From Chamaecyparis obtusa (taxonomy: Eukaryota; Streptophyta; Pinopsida; Cupressales; Cupressaceae): a DNA stretch of 64,000 nucleotides. The notes beneath the pieces are model-generated. The model did no database searches. It worked only from the letters and a program-made list of their open reading frames with translations, and was not told where the DNA came from. This document shows positions 21,850 to 32,434 of this stretch, in pieces. Within the stretch, counting starts at the first letter, position 1. Each line of letters opens with the position of its first letter. Made by a program: the position numbers and the translations under genes. Location of the stretch: contig BSBK01006032.1 of assembly GCA_027943335.1 (NCBI GenBank), forward strand, positions 54,420 through 118,419, written 5' to 3'.

Positions 21850-23526
21850 CTAACCGCTATAGGCCAAAAGGCCCATAGACTCCGAACACCATTTGAACTT
21901 CTTAGTGCCCACTAGTTTCGTTAGTGCATTTGCAACATTCTTCACAATATCTACCTTCTCCAAATTTACCTTTCCATCTTCCACCATATCTCTCACAAAG
22001 TGAAACTGCACATCAATGTGCTTCGTTCTGGCATGGAAAGTTGGATTCTTTGCAAGGCAAATAGCGCTCTGACTATCACACCAAATAGTAATCTATTCTG
22101 CATCAACATCAACATCAGAACACAATCTTCTAAGCCAAATAGCTTCTTTACAAGCATGAGTAGCAGCCATGTACTCAGCTTCTGTAGTGGACAAAGCAAC
22201 CACAGGTTGTTGCTTACTCATCCAACTAATGGCACCACCAAACATAGTAAACACATAAGCACTGGTGGATCTCCTGCTATCAATATCACCTGCCCAATCT
22301 AAATCCAAAAACCCACGAATACAAATTGAATGCGAAGATCTAGAAGAGTTATCATGATAACATATGGAGTAATCTGATGTACCCCTCAAATATCTGAATA
22401 CTCGCTTAACTGCATCCCAATGTACCCATCCAGGATTAACCATAAACCAACTCAGGACTCCCACTGCTTGGGCAATGTCTGGTCTAGTACAGACCATAGC
22501 ATACATAAGAATGCCAACTGCACTAGCATAAGGTACTCTACTCATGTCCTCCACCTCACTAGGAGATTTTGGACAATCATCTACAGATAACTTTGTTCCC
22601 ACAGAAATAGGAACACATAATGGTCTACAATCTGCCATGCTGAACTTGTCCAACACAGACTTCACATACTTACTCTGACTCAACCAAAGTTTTATGTTAG
22701 ACCTATCTCTACTGATTTCCATACCCAAGATGTACCTAGCTACCCCAAGATCTTTCATCTCAAACTGTGCTGACAACTGAGATTTAAAATCAGAAATCAT
22801 ACCCTTACCCTTCCCAAACAACAACATATCATCAACATATAATGCAACAATAAGAAGGCGATCATTTTCAACTCTGAAATAAACACAATGATTTGATTTT
22901 GATCTTACAAATCCAATTGACAACACAAAGGCATCAAACTTAAGGTACCACATCCTAGGAGATTGCTTCAAACCATATAGAGATTTCTTTAATCTGCAAA
23001 CTAAGGATTCTTTACCTTTAACAATGTAGTACTCAGGCTGTGACATATAAATATCTTCCTCCAAATCACCATGAAGGAAAGTTGTCTTCACATCCATCTG
23101 TTCTATCTCTAAATCATATGATGCAGCAAGAGATAACAAAAATCTAATGGATGTCAACTTTGCAATAGGAGAGAATATTTCACCATAATCTATTCCCTCT
23201 ACCTGTGAATACCCCTTTGCAACCAATCTAGCTTTGTACCTTTCAACACTGCCATCTGCACAGAATTTCTTCTTGAACACCCGTTTACAGCCAACAGATT
23301 TTCTCCCTTTAGGCAAAGGTACAAGGTCCCAAGTTTTTTTTTTCTCCAATGAAGCCATCTCATCATCCATAGCCTCAATCCAGGAACCTGCATCTTCCAT
23401 GCCCAAAGTCTCTTTCACAGATCTAGGCTCATCAGTGTTAGTAATCAAAGCAAAGGCACAACTGGAATCTAACATAGAGTAACCAAACCTTTCTAGTTGC
23501 TTTGTTTCTCTTGTGGATCTCCTCAA
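21850..23526 (-). pseudogene. Cop-1 reverse transcriptase and RNase H
   Basis: The open part (23526-22093, 477 codons) holds the copia RT blocks KKTWDLVPLPKGRKSVGCK, YGEIFSPIAKLTSIRFLLS, MDVKTTFLHGDLEEDIYM, VCRLKKSLYGLKQSPRMWY and the catalytic LYVDDMLLFG. RNase H follows with LDLDWAGDIDSRRSTSAYVF and VVALSTTEAEYMAATHACKE. A TAG at about 22092 interrupts the end of RNase H. The frame resumes as ITIWCDSQSAICLAKNP and ends at a TAG at 21850-21852. The domains are intact apart from that stop, so this part is only lightly damaged. Confidence 0.95.
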
Positions 23527-23529
23527 GGG

Positions 23530-25109
23530 CTATGGTTGAGGTTGTTCTTCCTCTTCTTCTGAACTATCAAAGCTGCTAGAGCTCTCCTCATCATTAGGCC
23601 CAACATGGTCTCTCTGTTCAGTCTTCTCAGGGGTAGGAGGCAACTGAACAACATCTTTTTCCTTTTCTTTTTCATCTAGTTGTAGCACAATAGGAGAAGA
23701 TGTTAGCTCTCTGAAAATAACATTTCTACTATACAACACCTTACTAGTCATAGGATCCCAAAGCTTGTATCCTTTCACACCAGCACTGTATCCGATGAAA
23801 ATACATTTAACAGCTTTGTTTTCCAACTTAGATCTTTTCTCCTTTGGAACATGTGCATAATCTTCACAACCAAAAACATGAAGACGTCTAATTGAAGGCT
23901 TCTTACTAGACCACACCTCCATGGGTGTCTTACCAACAAGGGCTGATGTAGGAGATTTGTTAACCAGATAGCAAGTAGTGGCCACAGCTTCAGCCCAAAA
24001 CCTTTGTTCTAAACCAGCTCCACTAAGCATACTCCTAGCCTTCTCCATCAATTTCCTGTTCATTCTCTCTGCAACTCCATTTTGCTATGGGGTATAAGGA
24101 GTTGTCTTATGCCTCTCGATACCTTGTTCTTTACAGAACTGTTCAAACTCTACTAAGCAAAACTCACCACCATTGTCAGTTCTCACACACTTAATCTTCT
24201 TACTAGTCTAATTCTCTACAAGAGCTTTAAATTCCTTGAACCGACTAAACACTTGTGTCTTACTTTTAAGGAAATAAATCCATGTCCTTCTACTGTAATC
24301 ATCTATGAAAGATACAAAAAATACAGACTTGGAGATTGAAGGAACGTTTACAGGACCAAATACATCAGAATGAATAAGATCCAAAACATCAGAAGATTTG
24401 TGAGAACTAGAGTAAAATTGAACATGATTTTGTTTACCATAGACACAGTGTTCATAGAAGTCAAACTCGAGATTGAAATCATTTAACCCCTCAACGAGAT
24501 TTTTATTTTTCAGGGTTCTGAGACCCTTTTCACCAATGTGGCCAAATCTCATATGCCACAACATTATCTTTTTTGCAGGAAGCTTACCTTCCAAAGTGTT
24601 TGCACTACCATCGGAACCAATAGCCATAGACTTCTTCACTACTTGTTCAAATGGTGAGGATGAAGAACTATTACATAAAGGAATACATGCATCTAGCTGA
24701 AATAAGGTACCTCTCCTAGTACCCCTTGCAAGCACTATTGATCCTCTCATCATCTTGCATCCTTCTTTCAAAAAAACAACTTGCACACCTACATCATTCA
24801 GTATACTTACAGATAATAGGTTTCATGCCAAACCCGAAATGTGCATAGCTCCATTGATTCCCTTTACTCGTCCATCAGGAAATTTGATAGTGACCCTTCC
24901 ACGTCCAACTATCTTTAGGTGAGAATCATCACCCAAGTACACCTTTCCACCATCGAACTCTTCATATTTTGAGAACCAGTTTCGATGAGAGGTCATGTGA
25001 AAAGATGCACCCAAGTCAAGCAACCACACATCATCAGATGCATGGGCTGCCAAAGCTACGATGAATGCATCACCATCTTCTTGAGATCTTTCTAAAGCTG
25101 AATCTGAAC
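23530..25109 (-). pseudogene. Cop-1 protease and integrase
   Basis: The protease motif reads VWLLDLGASFHMTSHRNWF. The usual DSGAS is DLGAS, so the serine next to the catalytic Asp is lost. The pre-integrase zinc region reads LWHMRFGHIGEKGL then FDFYEHC, where the first Cys of the CxxC pair is Tyr. The core has HSDVFGPV and FIDDYSRRTWIYFLKSK, then TDNGGEF (about 24175) and a PYTP-stop-QNGVAERMNRK stretch, where the TAG at about 24087 replaces the conserved Gln. Other stops are at about 24823 and 24208. The C-terminal part (23530-24063) is open and ends in an acidic/Ser-rich tail. Confidence 0.93.
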
Positions 25110-25879
25110 CTTTCTTCTTCTTCTTTGGCTCTTTGAAGTCTTTACGGAAGTGCCCAGATTTATCACAGTTCCAACATTTTGCCTTGGAATTATTGGAAGT
25201 CTTTGACTTCCCACGGGATTTGGATCTACCCTTATTGTTAGACTTATTGTCATTTTTCTTCCCTCTTTCAGTGGATCTCCCACGAACAGCAAGGGCTTCT
25301 TTTTCTGAAATGGAAGCCTTTCTCCGCATCTCCTCTGATAGCAGTGAAGACACCACATCATCCATTTTGAAGGTGACTAAAGTGCTTCCAAGAGCCATCA
25401 CAAGATGGTCCCATGAATCCGGTAAAGAACACAAAAGTGTGTAGCAATGATCCTCCTCCTCTAACTTGACACCAGCTGATGTCAACTGTGCAGCTAGCAG
25501 ATTAAATGCATTTAAATGATCTGTTAAGGATCCACCTTCCTCCATTCACAAAGAGTACAACTTCTTCCTCAAGAAAAACTTGGTCACCAGAGATTTGGCC
25601 TGATACACGGCCGCAAGTCTTTCCCACAAACTATTTGTGGTTTTCTCATCTAGAACATTCAGAAGAACTGCATCAGTTAAACAGTCTTATGAGACCCTTA
25701 GCTTTACGATCTTTGATATCCCAATCTGCTTGAGCTATAGTTGCTGGTCTTGTAGCACTTGAAGTCGCTTCCCATAGGTCACGATCTTCCAACATGTCTT
25801 CCATCTTGATTTTCCACAACTCAAAATTAGTGCCATTAAATTTCTCCACCTCCATTCTTCCATATGATGAACTTGCCAT
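25110..25879 (-). pseudogene. Cop-1 Gag
   Basis: Starts at MASSSYGRMEVEKFNG (25879), as in TNT1-type copia Gag, 122 bases inside the 5' LTR. The Gag domain is broken by a small deletion near 25675 that shifts the frame within the RLCLTDA-like block, and by a CGA>TGA stop just before MEEGGSLTDHLNAF (25545). The zinc knuckle reads CWNCDKSGHFRKDF: the last Cys of CCHC is Phe. A Lys/Ser/Asn-rich basic segment precedes the knuckle. Confidence 0.93.
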
Positions 25880-25987
25880 CTCAATCTACAAATAAGATTC
25901 AAAATGCTCTGCAAAAAAAAAAATCCACTCAAACTTGAGATCAGCTCAAAAAACCCTACCCAACAACTAGGATCAAAAGTTGATCAA

Positions 25988-25999
25988 GCTCTGATACCA
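25988..25999 (-). promoter_or_regulatory. Cop-1 primer-binding site
   Basis: The minus strand reads TGGTATCAGAGC two bases inside the 5' LTR. This is the usual initiator-methionine tRNA primer site of plant copia elements. Confidence 0.93.
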
Positions 26000-26001
26000 C
26001 T

Positions 26002-26693
26002 TGTAAGGAAACTCAGGTGCGAAAATAGCTTCCTACGCTAATCTCTATAGGAGAGTATTGTGAAAATTCTTATAAATCCTTACAATTTCAGATTCATTAA
26101 CTACTTTAACAAAGATATTGCAACCACATACCATGCATACAGAAAAATAGAGAATGCCAAAATGATATACCCTGGGGAAACCTTTCGGTAAAAACCCCAG
26201 CACTCCAAAACCTGCACAATGTATTGATCACAACTATTACAGCTTACAATACACTTGCAATGCAAGTTCTTTCAGAAGATTTCCAAAAACTTGAAGACAA
26301 ATCACGGCAGCATAAAAATGTTCCAACCATACACTCACATCACTTCTCTTCACAACCCTAAAATATCTTATATCATGTGCTTCACTTTTTAGGGCTACTC
26401 CCAAAGATAACCGTATTAGGGTTTTACCATTCTCTGAGAAAATAGGAACCCCATGATTGGGGAAGAGTGTACAGTACTCAAATTTATCAGTTTCCACATG
26501 TCTTCACCTGTCATTGAATCTTCTTGACATAGCTCTTACGTGTCATAGGAATCCGTCATAACCATTTTAGCCATGATCTCCTTACACACAATTCAAGATG
26601 CCGACACATCAACATTATTTGCAAGAAATACATTTTACAAAAAAAATAATAAGAATAGGAATTATCCAAGGTTGAGACACCTTATTCCTAACA
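26002..26693 (-). repeat. Cop-1 5' LTR (692 bp)
   Basis: Near-identical to the copy at 21109-21799 and followed by the target duplication GTTAT at 26694-26698. Confidence 0.96.
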
Positions 26694-27218
26694 GTTATTG
26701 TGATTGGACCATAATTCGAGGTGAAATTTGAATTATGGGTCCTTACATTTCCCAAGGAGCCTCACCTTCAAACCTCTATATAAAGATTCTCTCTTGCCTT
26801 CATTTTCATGACAACTACACACCAAGTATCCATTGAGTGGAGACATAATCGATTGATGCAAGAAAGCAATGGTGAATTGAAGATGCAAGATTGCAAGAGG
26901 ATGATATAGAAGATCAAGCCATTGTTAATATCAAGTATTTTTGTGGACAAGCCATTGTTGACATTCCTTGGAGCAAGAAAGATTTCTTCTTCCTTGATCC
27001 ATCATTTTCAATATTCAAGCATCCAAAGATACAATCATGGGGTAGCAATTATGGATTGTGAGTTTGGTGAGAGTACTTTAGCCTTGGGGGCTTGGTATGA
27101 TTTCTTATCATATTCAAATCTATGCATTTTTTTCTCATATCAATTCATGCTAGGGTTTTTAATCTAGAGGATTAGATCTTGGCATTACACATTCAATACA
27201 CACACATATTCTATTACA
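26694..27218 (+). repeat. Tat-2 3' LTR, right part (R/U5 side)
   Basis: Continues the LTR interrupted at 21108, beginning with the duplicated GTTAT. It contains a strong TATA box at 26775-26785 and may end at CTATTACA (27218). The end is inferred from the CA terminus only. If it is instead a 5' LTR, the following bases would be the element leader. Confidence 0.5.
26775..26785 (+). promoter_or_regulatory. Putative TATA box of Tat-2 LTR
   Basis: CCTCTATATAAAGATTC on the plus strand is a textbook plant TATA sequence. Cop-1 now separates it from most of the U3 upstream sequence (5.6 kb insertion). Confidence 0.55.
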
Positions 27219-27841
<623 letters not shown>

Positions 27842-27889
27842 GAAATGTGGACTTAGAATCTCTATTAGGTAAATTGTTGAAAACCCTAC

Positions 27890-28075
27890 CTATATCCACA
27901 TTTTCACTATTACAGTCAGTAGACTATTCTCAAAGTTACTTAGCTCAAAAGAAATCAACTTTCCAATTAAGGCTTCAAAAGTAATAGTATTGCTCGGTAT
28001 AGATCTCAGTTCTTGAATTGGAGATACTCTAATAGCATACTTAGAAGACAGAGTTCTCAAGATTTTACTTACCAT
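27890..28075 (-). pseudogene. Cop-2 Gag, downstream fragment
   Basis: Reads MVSKILRTLSSKYAIRVSPI, then [15 protein letters not shown]. This is the 'KVLRSLP..Y...V..I.....TL..L.G.L..YE' block of copia Gag (UBN2-type) proteins. Upstream and downstream parts are lost. It belongs to the same gag as 30992-31410. Confidence 0.72.
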
Positions 28076-28102
28076 GCCCTCATGACCCAGTGAAAGAAAA
28101 TG

Positions 28103-29630
28103 AGGATATCATGGCTACCGAGGCCATAGAGTCAGAAGCTATGGAAATTGATGACTCAGCTACAACATGATTGCTGACAAAAGAGCCAATAATTTTACAA
28201 GTAATGGATTTTCCTGAGATAGAAGTAGTTATCTTAGAAATTATAAGTGGAGAGCCTACTGATGCTTATGCTCCTACCAAGCCAGAAAAATAAAATGAAC
28301 CAATAGAGACCGAAGAGAAGACTATAGAGATGGACACTACTCAAGGTCATAATATAGAATCGGTGACCCCCATTGAGACTGCAAGTCAGCAGGAACCAAA
28401 AAAAGCAAAGGAAACAATAATAGATAAGGAAAAGGAAACACAACAAGATAAGGTAATATAAATAGAAAAGGTAGAGGAGAAGAAAGAGGAGAAACAAGAA
28501 GAAAAATAAGAAGAGAAGAAAGAAGAAAAGAAGAAAGAGGAGAAGAAGAAGAAGGAGAAGAAAGATAAAATAGAAGAAACTTCAACCCAATCAAATGCAA
28601 AGAAGGCATCAAGTTCAAAGGGTAAGTCCAAGAAGAGGAAAATAGAAAAGGAGGTAGATATCAATGAAGTGATAGTCATGCCAAAGGTTGACTATACTAC
28701 CATAACCCCCAAGGAACTCTTTGAGTTTGGTGATTTGTTTAAATGAAAAACTGCACAAGACAAGCTTATAGCTAAAAAGTAGAAGACTAATGTGTTAGAA
28801 CAAATAAAAATCATTTTGAATGAGATTGTTCCAAAAGCTACAATAAATGAGAAGGAAGATATATATGATTATTTAAAAGAACATTTTAGTCAAATTAACC
28901 AACCTAGAACTAACACTATCGAATACATGATGAAGGTTCACAAGAAAGACATGGAGACTAAGGTTATTGAAGAAGTTCTTCAATCGGTAGCATTGGATAA
29001 GGTAACTCTATCTGAGTTATTTACTGCATTAGAAGAACTAAAATCCATTCTTTCTATATTCCAAAATATTTTTTTAATGTTAAATTTCACAAAGGAAATA
29101 AAGGATAAAGATGACAATGTGTAAAAAGAGCTCACCAAACCACTATCAAAGATTTTCACTGAGCCCAAGACTATAACCAAATATTATGAGAAGCTCAAGC
29201 ACCTAATGGGAATGCAATTTGAATTGAGAAAGGAGGAGAACCAAAAATGGATGGAACTCTTATAACTACAAACAATTTTGCTTCCAAACATTGAATCACT
29301 GCAGAGGTAGATACAAAAAGAAAAAGATCTAGTGAGCACACCTGATGTCAGTGCCATGGACAACATGGTGAGTCAAACTGCATATATTAGTGAACAGATA
29401 ATATTGTTATAGACACTTTAGAACACCTACAAGGCATCATTGAAGGATGCATAGGAAAAATATAAAGGTATTTTTTATAAGATTCCCAAACCAGATAGTA
29501 AGTATTTTGGTCTTTTGTTAAAAAAGGGGGAATATAATACATATAAGGTGGAATATACATCTAAGTTGAACAAGGGAATTACATATATGATTTTTTTAAG
29601 TGAAATGAGAATAGATATATACAAGGGGAA
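28103..29630 (+). pseudogene. Car-2 cargo ORF remnant
   Basis: One main frame with more than ten stops. It has an acidic N-terminal part, a Lys/Glu repeat (28460-28570), a basic stretch (SSKGKSKKRKIEKE) and then a helical region. That region includes ITPKELFEFGDLFK and TNVLEQIKIILNEIVPKA (about 28700-28830), and LLPNIESLQR near 29285. These parts align by eye with the C-terminal third of the Car-1 long ORF ('NLSADQMQNIGEIL', 'DAKDILSEALGIKV' and 'MILPIMNTMYKHI'). No enzymatic motif is visible. The longest open part is 110 codons (28792-29124). I do not recognise the family. Confidence 0.5.
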
Positions 29631-29699
29631 TATACAGAAGATTATGTATATAGTATGAAATTATACCAGCATTATTACTTCAGGGGGAGTAATAAGTTT

Positions 29700-30991
29700 T
29701 GTTGAGGAAGAGAAATAGTCAAGGACAATATTTTGATATATAAATTTGAAAATTTTGAAGGTTTTTAACAAACATACCAAACTAATGGCAAAATGGGAGA
29801 TTAATACTCCTAAGAGTTAATTTTGTTGTCATTAATTATATGGAAGTCATTATGTTTGTCAAAGTCATTCGGTCAAGAAGAGAAAGCAGCTGGTAAAAGG
29901 AATAAGTTAACAAGGCATTTCGGTAAAGAGAAAGTAAGTAAAGAGACCGAATGAGACAGAACCAAGCATTGAGAACCATGTTCTACTGAACACATAACTG
30001 ATAAAAGAACTCAGTCACCGAGTTAAATAAAACATGTTACCGAGAAGAGCAGGTCGACACTAGATGAAATCTAAGTACATTGAACCTGGACATCGATTAG
30101 AAAATGGTTTACAATCTCAAGGAGATCAAATAACTAAACATTGGAGACTAAAATATAATGATTACATATGCTTATAAGGTGAGTTCAGCCAATGATAAAA
30201 TTAAGGATAAAATATGTATTGGAAGTGGACCCAATGCTAGCACATCTTAAAGGAGAAGATTCTATAAATTCTAGCACCTCTTAAAGAGCTATATAAATAG
30301 ACCAGAGAAGTAAAGAACATGATGATGGAGAATGTGGCTATGGTGATATGAATACATGAGAAGATTGCATGTATAAAGCATAACAAAACAGAAGGTGAAT
30401 AAGCAAAGGAAGCCACCGAGTAATAGAGTATAGCAAAATAGATCTACCAAGTACTGAATTGTTTATGTGAAGGTTACACAGTATGAGGTAATGAGATATT
30501 GGGCACATAGAGTCTGATAGCCATTTTTTGATGCACATTTGACATATATTTTTTATTGCTGATTAAAAGTTAATCAAAATTGTATAAGTCTCTTAACCGA
30601 GCATATCTTAACAGATCTTATGTATAAATCCTTTAACCAGGTATAATTCTTAGATAATTAGAGTTGTGAAATCTCTTAATAGGGTAGACTTAGCAGTCTT
30701 AGAACTCTTAACCAAGTTAATACCTTTGATAGGGTAAGCTATCAGAAATAGCTAAGCATGGTAGCTCTAACTGAGCAAGTTTATTCCTGTAGTAGTGAAG
30801 AGTTGTGGATGTCATTCCCACCATAATTTTTATCCTCTAACAAGGATTTCTATGATACCAAAATCATTGTGTTATGTGATGTTTATTATATGTTTATTTA
30901 TTTTCATGTGATGCATGCAAATGATAAGTAATCAGTAAATAAATGTGAAGGAAGTTTAGAAAAGTTTAAAAGTTATTTAAAGTACTGACTC
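29700..30991 (+). repeat. Car-2 3' LTR (truncated at right)
   Basis: Probably begins TGTTGAGG at 29700 after the purine tract. A second candidate start is TGTTGTCATT at 29824. It contains several ACCGAG/GGTAAAG phrases (29865-30060) that parallel the CTCGGT repeats of the Car-1 LTR. It ends where Cop-2 gag resumes at 30992. Confidence 0.5.
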
Positions 30992-31063
30992 AACTGTTGA
31001 CATCTTAGACAACTTAACTATTGACATCTTAGACAACTTAACTGTTGACATCTTAGACAACTT
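30992..31063. repeat. Three tandem 24-bp units inside Cop-2 gag
   Basis: Units at 30992, 31016 and 31040 are AACTGTTGACATCTTAGACA plus four bases. The second differs by one base. On the minus strand they encode an in-frame eight-residue repeat (VKLSKMST). Confidence 0.95.
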
Positions 31064-31410
31064 GACTCTATCATTTCCTTCATATATTTATTTTAAATAT
31101 TCCCAAAATTCATAGGTTGTCTTCAATGAAATAACTGTAGCTAACTCAATTTTTGATAAAGCACTAAAATTTTCATACCTTGCTTTCTCATTCTCCTCAT
31201 AGGTCAATATTTCATCACTTGGGTAGTAGGGTCATTATGAGGTGCAACATACAACCTCTACACATTCTCTCAAGTAGTGTAACTAATTGAAATCATGTAT
31301 CCTCTCATCTTCTATTTCTAGGAACTATAATCAAATCCATCAAAAATAGAAATGTACAATTTGTGCACCATCGAATATACCTAAAGAAGTTAAGATCTTC
31401 ACCAAGGAAT
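30992..31410 (-). pseudogene. Cop-2 Gag, N-terminal fragment
   Basis: Fragments in shifting frames resemble copia Gag: ISIFDGFDYS, a MRGYM block, YVAPHNDPTTQ, LTYEENEKARYENFSALSK and TTYEFWEYLK-IYEGNDRVKLSKM (stop at the hyphen). The last block matches the conserved 'A.E.WD.L...YEG...VK.AKL'. Several stops and frameshifts are present. It follows the PBS at 31417-31426 as expected. Confidence 0.68.
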
Positions 31411-31416
31411 AAAATA

Positions 31417-31426
31417 TCTAATACCA
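31417..31426 (-). promoter_or_regulatory. Decayed primer-binding site of Cop-2
   Basis: The minus strand reads TGGTATTAGA, one base different from the usual TGGTATCAGA, two bases inside the LTR. Confidence 0.6.
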
Positions 31427-31428
31427 AT

Positions 31429-32434
31429 TATGGAACAGGCTGAATAACTAAGAGGTGGGATGAATTAGTTATGATCAAACAATTTTGTTATCCTTTTTTA
31501 ATCCAGTGAATACTTAAAGAAATTAGAAACTTATGACAATATATGTGAACATAAAAGCATGAAAACATCAACACAATGAACAAAAGAATTTTCCCGAAAA
31601 CCCAAGATGGGAAAAAGTATGGAGAAGATCATTCTCATGAAAAGAACACTGATTAAAGTGACATTGATTAAGGTAATTTTTACAAGTAATGACTATTGGT
31701 TTTCTCACTATTGGTTGGCTCATTTTTGGTTGGGCTAACAACCCAAAAAATAGAAAGGCTCGCTATTAATACAAATGGGATCACTGCCAAAATATAAGAA
31801 ATAAAAATGAATCCACCAGTGAAGTCACTGTCACCGATAATCAACAACACAAAAATGATATAACAGTCTACTACTGGTTGGACCGACTTGCATACGAATC
31901 AATACATAGATCTTCCCTTCTCGGGTTCATAATCACTTCATATATTACTCGCATACAATCATATCACAACAAATGGAATCATCACTCTCTTATACCATCT
32001 CATGCCAACAAATAGGTTGTCTTAAGGCAATTTAAAATAGGTCTCATCAAATCATTCTTACGGTGGTAAGGAATGAAACATGGACCAATTCGTTGAATAC
32101 AAAATGCCTCACTCATAACAACACACTGCACCATCACCAAGATCTTCAGAACCAACAGATAAGATCAATATGTTATAATGAAAATACTTGGACCAAATCA
32201 TAATGACCATTTTCTAGATAGGACCGGGCCCAAACAAATGAACCACATTATGCTGTAAGATAATTGGAACCAACAACAACATGGCTAAAAATTAAAATTT
32301 ACGGAACATCATCTGAAACACACTCCTACTGAATCACCAAAACATCCAATCAAAATCTATACATAATATATATTAACATTAATGACAACCATTAATGAAA
32401 ACAACAATGAAAGAACCAACATCACATTCTAACA
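31429..32434 (-). repeat. Cop-2 5' LTR
   Basis: About 1006 bp, starting TGTTAGAATGTGATG on the minus strand and ending near CCTGTTCCATA, a decayed CCAACA-like terminus. Its general layout resembles the 1011-bp Car-1 LTR. The outer 180 bp (32258-32434) recur at 49217-49387 as part of the duplicated block, so this LTR was in place before that duplication. Confidence 0.65.

Larger units (their letters stand above)
21109..26693 (-). mobile_element. Cop-1: complete Ty1/copia retrotransposon (Tork/TNT1-like)
   Basis: Full structure on the minus strand: LTRs at 26002-26693 (5') and 21109-21799 (3'), both with TGTTAGG..CCTTACA ends; PBS TGGTATCAGAGC two bases from the LTR; gag, protease, integrase, RT and RNase H in copia order; and a purine-rich tract before the 3' LTR. 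A 5-bp target duplication GTTAT flanks it (21104-21108 and 26694-26698). The LTRs differ at about 22 positions and one indel (roughly 3 percent). The polyprotein is broken by a gag frameshift and five stops, so it cannot transpose on its own. Confidence 0.97.
14057..27218 (+). mobile_element. Tat-2: 5'-truncated Tat-lineage gypsy element, interrupted by Cop-1
   Basis: A plus-strand element starting within pol exactly at the edge of Tat-1. Order: RT-RNase H, second RNase H, integrase, a PMD ORF on the opposite strand, a polypurine-rich stretch, then an LTR-like region with a TATA box that Cop-1 has split (TSD GTTAT). The right limit near 27218 (CTATTACA) is inferred from LTR-like sequence, because no second LTR copy is present. 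Coding is full of stops and frameshifts. Confidence 0.75.
28090..30991 (+). mobile_element. Car-2: degraded copia-like element with cargo ORF remnant and LTR
   Basis: Plus strand. The 3' part of a long Lys/Glu-rich, helical coding region (28103-29630) is followed by a purine tract (CAGGGGGAGT, 29681-29690) and an LTR-like segment up to 30991. The LTR shows sequence similarity to the Car-1 LTR: repeated 'CTCTTAACCGAG' and 'CTTTAACCAGGT' phrases near 30590-30640, and a later block matching the Car-1 'ATCCCCACC..GTTTTA' region. Both ends are cut by Cop-2 gag. Confidence 0.6.
27850..32434 (-). mobile_element. Cop-2: relic copia element interrupted by Car-2
   Basis: On the minus strand: a 1-kb LTR (32434 to 31429), a decayed PBS, and an N-terminal copia Gag fragment down to 30992. 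The matching downstream Gag fragment lies at 28075-27890. Between them sits Car-2 in the opposite orientation. The rest of the element is missing left of 27850. Confidence 0.7.

Noticed and set aside
30992..31063. CRISPR-like direct repeats
   Set aside because: Only three immediately adjacent copies without spacers, inside a plant copia gag. The other repeats in the window are also tandem.
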